From Alisma plantago-aquatica (Eukaryota > Streptophyta > Magnoliopsida > Alismatales > Alismataceae), in NCBI GenBank assembly GCA_963693085.1, contig OY856413.1:473373379-473437378 (forward strand): DNA of 64,000 bases, read 5' to 3'. The position numbers and the translations under genes are program-made. Below the pieces are notes generated by a model that saw only the letters and a program-made list of their open reading frames with translations, did not search any database and was not told where the DNA came from. This document shows, in pieces, positions 11,160 to 22,871 of this stretch; the stretch's first letter is position 1; every line of letters starts with the position of its first letter.

Positions 11160-11760
11160 GCTCTATCCTTCGAACAGACTCCACAAACACAACAAACCTC
11201 TCTCGATTCTCCAAGGCAGCAGTTGGGGTAGACAACTCAATGTTCAACCCCTTCTCAAAATGATAAATACTCTCATCCTTTGTTGTCACCATGTGAGGAT
11301 AGAACCTCAACAACTCCATAAAACTTACTTCATACTCTTTGATCATCATGGACCCCTGTCAAATCCTCTAAAACTAGTTGATCTTCTCATCAAGATACGT
11401 CAGAGGAAAGTACCGACTAACAAGCTCACGTCAGAACTCCTCCCTACCGATCACAACACTAGGTCTCTTCTCCTCCTCAATGGCCCACCAATGGCCAACA
11501 CTCCCCCTCAGGAGGTACACAAAATGCTTCACCTTATCCTTGTTAGGGATACTCAGGATCTTAAAAGCCTTCTCATGCTCAGTCAGCCACATATATCCAC
11601 ATCTGTCGGGTCAGTTGTACCCACTTACTCAACATCTCCAACACAGTGAAGCTACTCAAAAGTCTTCCTACTACCCAAAGATTCAGTACGGGGAACTGGT
11701 GCCCTAGACTGAGGTACAAGCATCTTGTCCACCAAATGAGACATTGTAGCCATAAAGCTG
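11160..11760 (-). pseudogene. Chromovirus gag (capsid) remnant
   Basis: On the minus strand the frame reads EHEKAFKILSIPNKDKVKHF, then LLRGSVGHWWAIEEEKRP, REEF-stop-RELVSRYFPLTYLDEK, and after three stops IKEYEVSFMELLRFYPHM with [10 protein letters not shown]. These match the Ty3-gypsy gag capsid: A-x-x-WW, F-x-x-FYFP-like and YEx-F-x-L-x-RFAPH. The frame continues without interruption into the RT segment at about 11160, so zinc knuckle and protease have been removed by an internal deletion. Confidence 0.82.
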
Positions 11761-12045
11761 CCTGAAAAGTGATTGAAAGTTAGGGTTTTCAACCATGACT
11801 GTATCAAACGGGGGGGACTTCAGGCACCCGATCTTCTCATGCATGTTTCCTTGCACCACCACCTAGTGTTGCAACACTGCTCTCAGCATGTTCTTCGTGT
11901 TCTCCAAACATCTTTGAGCTTTCTCTTCTTCTTCTACTTAAGAAGAATTGACTATAAGATAGACTGGAGGACACTAGAATAGACACAAACCCTAGTCCGA
12001 GATCCTTGTAGACTCAACGAACCTAAAGCTCTGATACCAACCAAA
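11761..12045 (-). other. Chromovirus 5' leader with tRNA-iMet primer binding site
   Basis: The plus strand has GCTCTGATACCA at 12028-12039, the complement of TGGTATCAGAGC, the binding site for initiator methionine tRNA. It lies six bases inside the 5' LTR edge at 12046. The rest of the leader has no frame of note. Confidence 0.9.
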
Positions 12046-12540
12046 TGTGATGCCCCGCGCCACTCAAAGTGAGATTACTCAAAACATATCCGCAAAAGAA
12101 AGATTAATGAACACGTTACTGGAAAACACTATAAATTGAAAGCATTTTCATAAAACTACTAAACGACAAGGACCTTCACACATAAGTCCTTTCATGCCTC
12201 AAAGAATATACAAGGCATGCTATCAACCTGTTATCGAAGAACCTGACCCAAAACATGTATATACATAACCCCACCACATATGTACATAAGAGATATCCGA
12301 GCCAACCACATAAAGAAAGCACATTCACAAAACATCTACAAAATGTTCCCAAAGACCTGAGTGTACAGGGACAACTCTAGGACTCTATCAACAAAAGACA
12401 TCCAACAACATAGCCAACTTCGTCAGGTACTGGCCCTCCTACTGCTCCTCAACCTCTATTGCACAATCTCTACCTCTTTGTGCTTGTCCACCTAAAAAGG
12501 GTGTGGGAAACCCATGGGGTGAGATTCCAAATCTCAGTGG

Positions 12541-13378
12541 GAGATATAGCTCACCACCAACTCTATTATTATCATAGATAGGATAAACAAAGAAGCAGTA
12601 ATATTTACAACTGGGTGAAGTAGGTATTCATCATTAACATGAAGGGCAATTACTATTGAATTATGAAACATCTTAATAATGTAAAAGGAATATGAAGAAC
12701 ATGTATATTTCCTATCAACAACATTGTATAAAGATCAAACAAGGCCTCATCCTATGTTTTTCATATTTTGATCCTATACAATTATACTACATAGTTGAAT
12801 ACATATTTTATTATGTCCTAAGGATTTGAGTCGTACCACCCAAATCCAACTGACTACTTGATAATTCAAAATTGGTGTCATACAAGGTCTAATGGAAGAG
12901 CTGGAATCCACGACCTCACCTTCCTCAGTCAGTACGAGTGAACATGTAGTGAAATCATACAAGATATAACTCACCACCAACTCTATTATTATCACAGATA
13001 GGATAAACAAAGCAACAATAATATTTACAACTGGGTGAAGTAGGTATTCATTATTAACAGGAAGGGAAATTACTATTTAATTATGAAATATCTTAATAAT
13101 TTAAAAGGAATATGAAGAACATGTATATTTATTATCAACAACATTGTATAAAGATCAAATAAGTCCTCATCTAATGTTTTCATATTTTGATCCTATACAA
13201 TTATACTACACAACTGATTATATATTTTATTATGCCCTGAGGATTTGAGTCATACCACCCAAATCCAACCGACCACTTGATAAGTCAAAATCGATGCCAT
13301 ACAAGGTATAATGGAAGAGCCAGAGTCTACGACCTCACCTTCCTTGGTCAGTACGAGTGAACATGTAATGACATCATA
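12541..13378. repeat. 420-bp tandem duplication inside the 5' LTR
   Basis: 12541-12960 and 12961-13378 both begin GATATA(G/A)CTCACCACCAA and follow the same course to GAACATGTA(G/A)TGA. The matching place in the 3' LTR (about 5664-6085) is single. The first copy is nearly the same as the 3' LTR, the second more diverged. Confidence 0.85.
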
Positions 13379-14217
13379 GATCAACTGCTTCCAATGACAT
13401 ATAGTCTAGTTGTGCAGATTTAGCCTATGTTGGTACATGTCATGGCGCTAGTGAGTTACGACCATAGTCATACTCTTCCAGGGTATGGCTTGCAGTCAAT
13501 CCTATGTTACATATCATGGAGCTACAATCCAAAGCTACACTCTTCCAGGCATGTCTTACACCCAATCTCGTGTGTAAAAATCATTCAGGACACAAGGAGA
13601 TAGCTCAACTTGCACCCCGCATATTCAACAATGTGTTCTGAGTTAAACTCATTTCACCATTTAGCAAGTGCTGACACTGAATGGATCTATGGCACAGGGA
13701 AAACTTAAAAAATTAAGTTCCACTTGATTAATTAGGTTATTTAAGCATCTTTTAGCACCAATCAAGTTACAACGTACAATCTCTAAACAAAATTTACATA
13801 AATAAGGGTATGACACATTACCAGAACATACTGAAGTATATAAGGTGTAATATCATCACTTCTTGTTGTTTCTCAACCTGTGTCCATCACAAGGACCACA
13901 TATCTTAGGGTGATAACTCCTCCTCTCATCACTGAGAAAAATCATCTCATGCACGACAATAAGCCATCACTAGGTCATAAGACCATTCACCTCCTCTTTC
14001 AAGGATGTCAACAACACTTTTGCATTACAAGGCCCATTCAAACATATCATAATCACCATAGCTCATACCTGGCTATGTACATCAAGTGGTGTTGCCTGCA
14101 TGGTTAGTAACTAGTAACAAGAAAGCAATACATTATCAATACCATCATCTCATAGGATTCATCACATACATCTTACATCATTAAAATTAGGGTTTACAAG
14201 GTCGGATCAACAACCAC

Positions 14218-17200
14218 TATAAAGAAGTGAAATAACTTCCTTACTAAAAATTTGAACAATAAAACCTCCAGTCCAAACATACTCAAAAGGTATGATGGAG
14301 TGGGTGTAAAATTTTCAAATCTTTATATAATGGTAATCAAAAGACCAAAGTATAGCAGCGGAAGATAATATTTGACTATATTCAATTATAAAACAAAGGG
14401 TTACAACTTAAACTTACATCACAAGGATCCATGTAGAGGGAATCTAAACCACCTCAAGATTGTCTCCAAGCTTCATCATCACAAACTAAGTCCAGGTCAT
14501 CAAACCTTGTCATCCGAGTCCTCCACCTAGGGTTGGAAGCATACCCCAACAAAAGAGAAACAAAAGGAAACATCAGCAAAGGCTGGTATGTGCATACTAA
14601 AAAGCAAATTTGAGCAATGTAAGGAAATAAAGGACATCAAGTGTAAAGGCTTCCCATGCAAGAGATAAGGACTACCCACAAGGGCATAAAAGATAAAATT
14701 CATAATAAAAGAGATAAAAGAGGATACTTGCCATAAACAATAAAATTTGTGCAACAAAAGCACATGGATAGGTAGTAGGGCACACACCCCACAACCAATC
14801 ATCAAACCTGCATGCATGTGAGATAAACATAGTCCTAGAAAAATATAAAATACAAAGGCAGCCAAGGCTTCACATCCTTGAAAACCTGATAGAGAATGAC
14901 TCACCGTCAAACTCCCAAATATATAAAAGTTGAACCAAGGCTTCACATCCTTAAAACTCGAGTATGGGGCACCACCACCACCATCCCATAAACAGAAAGG
15001 GCACACACCCAAAAACCAAAGTAATTTACATTATTCTAGTGCTACTGATTCACATTGCATGTAAATATAGAGGCAAGTAAATAGTTTAGTCAGAAGATGA
15101 TACAAAGGTTGCCATCACACAATGGACAACACAAACATATAACATCCACTTCAAAGTGGCCCATAATGATAAAAGAGACCAACATGCACCACGACACAAG
15201 ATATGATATCAAGAAAATATCCAAGTTCATAACAAGAAAGATAGTTCACACGAACCATGATATCAAAAGAATAGACATATGTGTAGGCAAAAGTCAAAAG
15301 AAAGATAAGATAGGTGAATTGCTCAACAAAGATGAATAGGAGATACATCATACATTTAGAGACAAGAATTGCTCAATATAGAAATAATGTGGGATGCAAT
15401 CATACCTCAACTTCAGAGTTAAACGATCCAAGGTCACATCTAGGTCCAAGCCTAGGCTTCCAAAACACCTATTTAGCATAAATGTGAAATTAGGGTTAGG
15501 TTTTATATTGATTTCATAAATCCTAAAAAAACACCTTTTTATTAATATATGAATTAGGTTTCCAAAACAATTCCATATTTTAGATTATATTTTCCTGAGT
15601 TTCAAACATATTTTATTATATTTTTCTGACTTATTAATTATAAATTTTAGAAGTTAATTCATCATTAATTAGATCCATTAAAAACACCTGTTTAAAACAT
15701 TAGATTCAGACGATAAAACCAATTCCATTAGAAAGCCCTTATTTTTCTAAATCCAATGACTATTTATTTGTATTTTTCCGCTCAGTATATTATTAGTTAT
15801 GGATTTTTGAAATTCGGCCAATGAGAAAATAACACATCAACAAACGAGTTGCAAAAGAGAAGAGAGAGAGCGAGAGGGCCCCACGGACCTGGTGACTTGG
15901 CCCAATCATGAGTGGGAAAGTCACGAGTCTGCGGACGACCAGACCTTGCTCACAGCAAAAGAACATAAGGCGGAAAAGACTAAAATGCCCCTGGTTGAGA
16001 AACACAGCGAAAGCAGTAAAGCAGGAGGGTAAAGATGTAAAACGGCTATGTGTCATCTTCTTCGCAAGAACAAGGCAAACAGAACTCTACAGGTTCGATT
16101 CAAAGTCAGATTCTCAGCACCAAAGCAGGTCCTGCAAAACGAAACCCTTCCTCAATTTCCTGAGATCAAACCGAACTCAATCACCCCAGACTCGAGCTGG
16201 GTGGTGGCTGGATGCGGGAAAAACCACTTCTGAAATCAACATACAACAGACAACAAACTAAAAAGGGGAAAACGTAATACCTATATCGATGAACCAATCG
16301 AACATAGAGGAAGCTTCATGAGGGAAAAAGGGAGCATCCCGAGTCCTCTACATCGATCCCGATGGTCGGGGCATCGACATGGACTCAGAACGGCTTCCGG
16401 TGAAGGACGGAGCAGGGGGACATATCTGGTGTCCCAAGCAGCCAACCTAAAGCGTGTGTTTCACAGCTGGGACCTCAGCGGAGATCAATAGACTGACCCT
16501 TCGTGGTCTGATGGCCAGAAACGGCGAGAAGACGCCTCGAAGCGGGTAACAGGGCGGAAACAGAGAGCAATGGTGGCGCCAGCGGTTTGGGTAACTCGGG
16601 GTATAAATACCCATGTATTTGGGATCAAAAGCTGCGGAATAGAGCAAGGATCACAAAGGCGAAAGAATCGTCGAAAAAGATTAAAAATCGAGGGAGAAAT
16701 CCTCAACCGAAAAATCAAAGAAAACAATATGTACTCCTACTCCGATTTGGAGCTAGGAGACGACCCCGAAGCCGTTAGATCGCAGATCAACGGTCCAAAA
16801 GCAAGCCGAAATTGGGAAAAGGAAATCAAAGCCTGTGTGACAACATTAGATTAGGAAACTATAGTTTAATCGATTTAGGAGTAAAATTAAAACCAATTAA
16901 TACACATATTTCTCTTTCCTTATTTAGGGGTCCTATTCTTATCCAAATGAATCCAAACTTTGCACACAAGTTAAGTTAAACATTTAGATTCCGAATATAA
17001 AATTTGATTTGCCTTTTAAGAACTTTTAATGTGTCAAATAAATAAATTACTATTTTCTCTTTCCTCCTTTAACAGTGGCTTTAGGATTATCCAAATTTTA
17101 TGAAACTTGACACACAAGTCATATTTAATGTGTTGGATACGAATTTGCCATCAATTTTACATATTGAAGTTGTTTGAGTATTTAATTAATATTTTGAAGG

Positions 17201-17709
17201 TTCTTCATACTTTCTCTCTCCTGATTTTACCTTTTAAGCAGACTTTCTCCAAATTGGATGAAAATTCACCCAAAGGCTATATTTATTATGTAGATCACGA
17301 ATATAACATTATTTTCCTCTTTTGAAGTCATTTATTATATTTATTTATTAATTACACCTTTTAGGCAATTTCTCTCTCCTAAATTACCTTATTATTTCAA
17401 GGTTGTCCAAATTAAATGAAAATTGACATGTAGGCTTATTTTGATGTGTAGATTACGAATTTGGAGTCTATTATTTATTTTGAGACTTTATTACATAGAT
17501 TATGCCATTAGGCCCATTATAGGCCCATTAGCCATATTATGCATGTAATTAAGTTATTTATCATCTTATTATCACCAAATGAATTATGTGACATGTTATT
17601 TTACATTATTCATGCATTAGATTATTAGGATCATCCTAACCTCAACCTTGTTTGGAAAAACCCAAAAGGTCAAAGTTCTAGGGTAGAGTTTTAGATCTGG
17701 TATGTTACA
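14218..17709 (-). mobile_element. Solo LTR of family X
   Basis: A 3.5-kb insertion in the chromovirus 5' LTR, bounded by ACCAC at 14213-14217 and 17710-17714. It starts TATAAAGAAGTG, a decayed version of TGTAAGGAGTGG that opens other X LTRs, shares CTACTAAAAATTTG early and the paired AAGGCTTCACATCCTTG (14863, 14938) found in them, and ends GGTATGTTACA. Orientation is inferred from the X array, whose PBS shows minus-strand transcription. No internal sequence or second LTR is left, so it is a recombination product. Confidence 0.9.
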
Positions 17710-18991
17710 ACCACCCTTAGATTATCACTTTCATCATCATTATGAGGTGTGTAATGAAATAAGGAAACATGGTTCTCATTATAATTAGAAAACATGTTAT
17801 GAGGTATAGAAACATAGCTCTCAACATCATTCATACAACTTCTCCATAGGGTATCACATCATACCATGTGACCCTAGAATCAACATGGTGTATCTGAAAC
17901 ACCATCACAAAGCATCAATTAGGGTTTCAACATAGGATATCATTATCCCTCAATGTGTCAGGCAACCACACCAAGAGGGTTATCAGTTTAGGGTATACTA
18001 GGTGAATAGGCATGGTATTGACCTACCTACTCAGGGTGGGTATTGGTTTAGCATCATTGGTGTATCGAGCATAACATCTCAAGGAGAGGGTATCGCCCAA
18101 CCCATCATATCAGGCAATGTCAACACATGGTGTGACAGGCGTTAGGGGCAACTGGCAACGCTTGTATGTCAGGCAACAACAACACCTCTAGGTGACGGGT
18201 TCAGCAATGCACCCAAGGTATGATGAGCATCAACATATCAGTATGACTCATCATCGTAAAGGGTTCTAGGTGTGTCATCAAGACCATGACAAACATCAGC
18301 AAGCACGTCGATCTAGGTATCCCGAAGATCGTGATGACCTGCCATAAAGGTGTCGACCTAAACCCTACCAAGGTTGTGATGATAAGTGGTGTCACAGGTC
18401 ATGACGGCCACCTACGACATAACGGCCTAACATACATACTGGCCTTATCATCTTCCACCTTAGAAGAACATTACAAGCAAGGCAAGAAAGGGAACACATG
18501 GTTAGAAACTAAGTAAGATTCCTCTTTTTTAAAACATCACTCAAAACTAACAAGAAGACTACTAACATGCAAGATATAACGAGCCAAGGATAAAGAGAAA
18601 AGATAGCAAGTAAAAGATGATAATAACAAAAAGAGTTTAGAGTTATATAACCTGCCTCAAGGATCACCACCAAGCCCCAAGCTTCACGAGCTCAAGGTAG
18701 AAGAAGATCTTCCGAGCTTGATCACCAAAACACCTCTAAGAAAGAAGATGGAACCAAGGTTAAGAGAGAATGAGAGGGAAAGGAAAGTAACCAAGGTCCA
18801 TGTCTGAGAAGAAGAAAGAGAGAAAGCAAGATAAGGGTCATGGCTTACCAAGGTAGAGGATGAAGAGAGCACCACAAGCATGGGACTCGTCCCCCAAGCT
18901 CCAAGGGAGAGACTCCTCTAGCTCAAGGCCATCCGCCAAAGACAGAATGCAAGGATAGCCAAAAGGGTTCTCTTGCATGGAGAGAAAGAGG

Positions 18992-18999
18992 TATATATA
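18992..18999 (-). promoter_or_regulatory. Probable TATA box in chromovirus 5' LTR
   Basis: TATATATA followed on the plus strand by CAAGAGAGATGAAA, matching the 3' LTR site at 8247-8254. This would drive the genomic RNA toward 12046 if the LTR were active. Confidence 0.45.
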
Positions 19000-19638
19000 C
19001 AAGAGAGATGAAAGAGAGAGCAAGGGGAAGGTGTCACCACCTTAGAACCCAGATGAAACTTGTCCACGAAGAAAGAGCCACATTCAACAACATGCTACAA
19101 GGTGATAACATCTATGTCTCGCTCACTAGGTCACCTTCCTAGGTCAAGGCCGATACACACATCTACCCTCTTCACAAACCGATAGGGGTAAACCGTAGGT
19201 ACCACAAACTGATATGGTGCATCTTGAGACACCACAGAACCAATAGGATGTCCTTTAAGACATCCACAAATCGATACAAGGCCTCTCCAAGGCTCTCATG
19301 CCCGAGACAACACTCCTAGGTGTAAGACACACCTCAAACATGTGTCCAAAACACCACCAAGGATGTCCATTCATTTCTCTTTCCTCTAGATGATGCTAAG
19401 AGAGAGAAGAAACACTATAGAGGTTGCAAAATTGCACATCAATGCCTATCCTAGGTAAATAGCAATTTTCACCAAACCTCTCCACAAAACACAAGCATCA
19501 TCCAAACACGCTCAACCAAGGAACTCCAAGCCTCCAACATTCCCTAATTACATCTCAGATGATTAGAGCAGGGAGCTAAGCAACATACTTAAGCAAAACA
19601 AATTGTGTTATCCCAAAATTTGGGTCAGGGTCCTTACA

Positions 19639-20656
19639 ATAGGGAGGAAGAGGAAGAGGAACCAGAATAGAAGGTGGATAGAATCAGTTAAGATGAACAG
19701 ATCAGGAAGATGAGCATGAGTCATGCGATGTTGAGATTGCTAGAAATTAGAGAAAAAAAGAGGGAGTTTGATTGCCCATATATAGTTGCATGCATGAGGG
19801 AGAACTAGAGGAGGATTGATTGGTCCACACCCATACAGAACTGGTTAAAACTGGGATGTTGGTTAAAACCTTCAACGTTAAATTAAGTCATCCAATCACA
19901 TTAACTTATGTGTCTCCTTCCAAGATATATACTTCTTAGGGTGTATATGATATTTGATTAAGACAAAATTCTTACCTTAGCTAATTAGGATGTGATGAAT
20001 CCAAATTTGGCATCAATTTCAAGTTTAAAAAATGTTTAATATTAGATTTTCATTATTTGTATATTTACCATCTAGTTAATGTATTTTCTCATCTTAATTA
20101 ATCAATTTTGACATTGTAACATATATTAAATCAATTTATTTCATTTTTATACTCCTAAGAATAGTTTAAACTGTCAAGATAGTTTCACACCTACCATTTG
20201 GGTATATTTGTACATAAGCATTGTTATGAATGTTTTATGGTTGTTTATATAAAAGGTATTTCTGAATTGGTGGTACTATTTGACTCCAATTATTCTTGAT
20301 GGATTTGAAAATGGGAAATAGATATTGAATAACACCATAATCAATTAGGGGCCTAGGAGAAGGGAGGACTAATCTAATGCCTATAATTATGTATGTTACA
20401 GACCTTGCTATCAACTACAATGGGGGACCACTCCACCCTCTTATCATTAATGATCCAAGCTACCAACATCAGGTGGAGTAGGTCCCAAGCGCATACTAGG
20501 ATAAGGGTGTTAGACATGATGTATTGGTCCCTGGATCATCTTGATATGACTTTGTAGCATATTATTAGTTTCATAACCTCTGTAAGGATCTAGCTTTCCC
20601 TTAGGATTAGGGGGAGTCCATATAACATGATCCACATCCATGGAGGCTTGGCCTCT
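19639..20656. other. Unassigned flank between chromovirus and Athila-like element
   Basis: AT-rich DNA not repeated elsewhere in the window. It begins with a purine-rich run (AGGGAGGAAGAGGAAGAGGA). A short plus-strand stretch near 20415-20470 reads NYNGGPLHPLIINDPSY, which I cannot assign. It probably continues the sequence at 4345-5181 and may be older decayed repeat or host DNA. Confidence 0.35.
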
Positions 20657-22871
20657 TGATGCAATCCTATATTAGGGCTTCATCTTGTGTCTTATTGCAC
20701 TTCAGTCTCATCTAAATATGTTAGATTACACGTTCTTTCCCTTAATATGTGTGTTACCATCAAATGCACTTATGGACATTCTTTGTGGGTTTTTTAGGTA
20801 CTTGAACCACATCTTTGATGGACGTGATAGTGAGAGGAAGACCCTAGGTTTCTCTACCCGTAAAGTGGCCAACAAAGAGTTCAAAGACTTCCCTAGTCTA
20901 CCCATAATGTTCAAGAGTCAACTCAAGCAAAGAAGTCCATGGAGACCAAAATTTCAATCTCAAAGTGCTGCTAACGACCCCAACATGACCGTGGTGGCAA
21001 GGAACGACCATGCTATCAAACCCAAGTTTACAACAAAATCATAGAGTTGAACATTGAAGATAGAAGTATGACTGTGCTAGTTAGCATGGCCATGCCAAGG
21101 AGGATGCAACATGTCCGTGTGTCCCAACATGGCCGTGGTACCAAAGCTCAGCATGCTCTAAAGAATGATAAACCCATTTCCAGCCCAGAACAGTCATGTG
21201 ACCCACCACGACCGTGGAACCACCGATCCACCACAACCGTGGAGATCACCATGGTCATGCTACCCGTCCCTAAAATCACAATAAACATGACCCTTTTTCC
21301 ATTCCTCAACACAACCATTCCACCCCACCACACTCATGGTACCTATTACCCACCACGTACGTGCTACCAGAAAACCTAGCAGCAGTTTGCATTGCATTTC
21401 CATTCTAACCCACTCGACCTAGTGCTTCCCCACCACCTTGAGTGGCAGATGGGGCATGTGATTGTCCACTCTTAGGTACCTCTCAACCCATCTTAACCCC
21501 CTCTCATCCATTCCCACTCCATTCCACCTCCATTCCATCATCTTCCACCCCAAATCCTTTCTATTTAGGGTTGTGGCCACTTTCCACCATACATTCATGC
21601 CATTACACCTTGGATGAGGGAGATGCTCAAATAGCTGCTTCTAGGAGGTGGATAAGGAGGAGTATCTATTGAGCTACCATGGCTTCCCAATCCTATACTC
21701 ATTTGTCTTTCTCTATTTTTTGTATTTTCCTTTTCTATGAGTAGCTAGGCCCCTTAGATGGGCTGTCTGGGGTCAAAAATGTTACTTTGATACCATGTTG
21801 GAGGAAATTGATATGTAAACATTATAATTTCGTTTTTAGTGATTGTGTTTAACTTTTATCTCATTTCCCATAAATTTCTTTGTGGCTTGTTCTTGAAATC
21901 ACCTAGGATTCTAGGGAAATTTCTTATATGTAACTATTTTGTGAATTGCTCCCAAGTCCAATTAGTGGACTCCTAGACATATATTCACCTTCCTACATGC
22001 TAATCAATTATCCTACACCTAGATGAGAGATCTAAATAGCTAGTTTACAAGCATGTAGTGTAGTTGTCTTGGAGCTTCCTAAAGGCTAGATGGTAGGTGA
22101 TGTGAGGCCCAAAACCTCATTTCCACCTTTCATTACTATCCTTAGCACCAACTTCCCTAGGAGCTTCAACCCTAGAAACCTAGACTTGATTAGATCCTAA
22201 TGGAGTTCTACCTACACTCTAAATCAAGTGAGGCTTGAAAGGGTTTATAGGAGGTGATAGGGACTATTTCCCCTATATATACCCCATCCCATCCATGGCC
22301 AATTAGTAGTTTAGGTCAATTCATTAGCATGTATCTTGTTGTTTGCTTTGGTAATCTAAATGAAATAACAATGTGTGCATGTTATTGCCCCAACTCAACT
22401 GACAAGTACATTTTTACAAACATCCCATAATTCCCATTATTGCATTAAACCCAATTGCCTTCTTGTTTAGCAACCTTTACTTGTTTATCTCTTTACTTGC
22501 TTGATTAGTTTGTTGCCTTTCTCTTTCCTTGTTCTTACTAGTTTAGGCCTTTAATATTCCTTTAGTCCTAATCGCTAATTTAGTGTAGTGTTAGAATCTT
22601 ACATTTCTGATTTTGGAGTGACTTGCTTCTTTACATTCTTAGATTCTTTTCTTATTGTTTAGAACTAATTCTCTAGGTTTAGATTAGGTTTTGATTGCTT
22701 GCTCCCTCTATTTAATTATTTTTTTCACCCTTAGTGTAATTAACAAGACCAACATCAAACCCTTTAACCCTAAACTCCATAGTATGAACCTGGAATAAAC
22801 TAACCTAGCTATAGTTCCCCCTTATCTCCCTTGGGTTTGACCCCTAACTTGCTGCTTTCCTACACTATACT
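20657..22871 (+). repeat. Athila-like 5' LTR, first segment
   Basis: Homologous to 49245-50879 and, inverted, to 55943-58332. It contains GTAGCTAGGCCCCTTAG and a cluster of ACGACCATG/ACCGTGG words at 20985-21360. It stops at the ATACT target site of Y (22867-22871) and continues at 44871 with ATCACCCTATGCACTTGCGG, whose counterpart is present uninterrupted in the inverted copy. A TATATATA near 22275 is a possible promoter. Confidence 0.88.

Larger units (their letters stand above)
5182..19638 (-). mobile_element. Tekay/Del-like Ty3-gypsy chromovirus, deleted, on the minus strand
   Basis: LTRs at 5182-8884 (3') and 12046-19638 (5') share sequence from TGTGATGCCCCG at the left to CAGGGTCCTTACA at the right. 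The interior on the minus strand runs: primer binding site, gag, truncated RT, RNase H, integrase, chromodomain. Flanking pentamers GTAGG (5177-5181) and ATAGG (19639-19643) are a target duplication with one transition. The 5' LTR is lengthened by a 420-bp tandem duplication and a solo LTR insertion. The C-terminal chromodomain and long LTRs suggest the Tekay/Del lineage. The element cannot be autonomous, because protease and the RT catalytic core are gone. Confidence 0.9.
12046..19638 (-). repeat. Chromovirus 5' LTR, interrupted
   Basis: LTR segments are 12046-14217 and 17710-19638. Taking out the 3.5-kb solo LTR and one copy of the 420-bp duplication leaves about 3.68 kb, close to the 3.70 kb of the 3' LTR. 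It ends GGGTCCTTACA. Confidence 0.9.

Noticed and set aside
11037..11707. Plus-strand frames up to 173 codons at 11037-11707
   Set aside because: Antisense to the gag and RT remnants; no motif of their own.
12541..13378. CRISPR-like or satellite array
   Set aside because: Only two long units, both part of an LTR; no spacer structure.
14527..15012. 161-codon minus-strand frame with hydrophobic stretches
   Set aside because: It lies inside the family X solo LTR; homologous frames at 33244, 37210 and 41423 are short and broken, with differences that ignore codon position.
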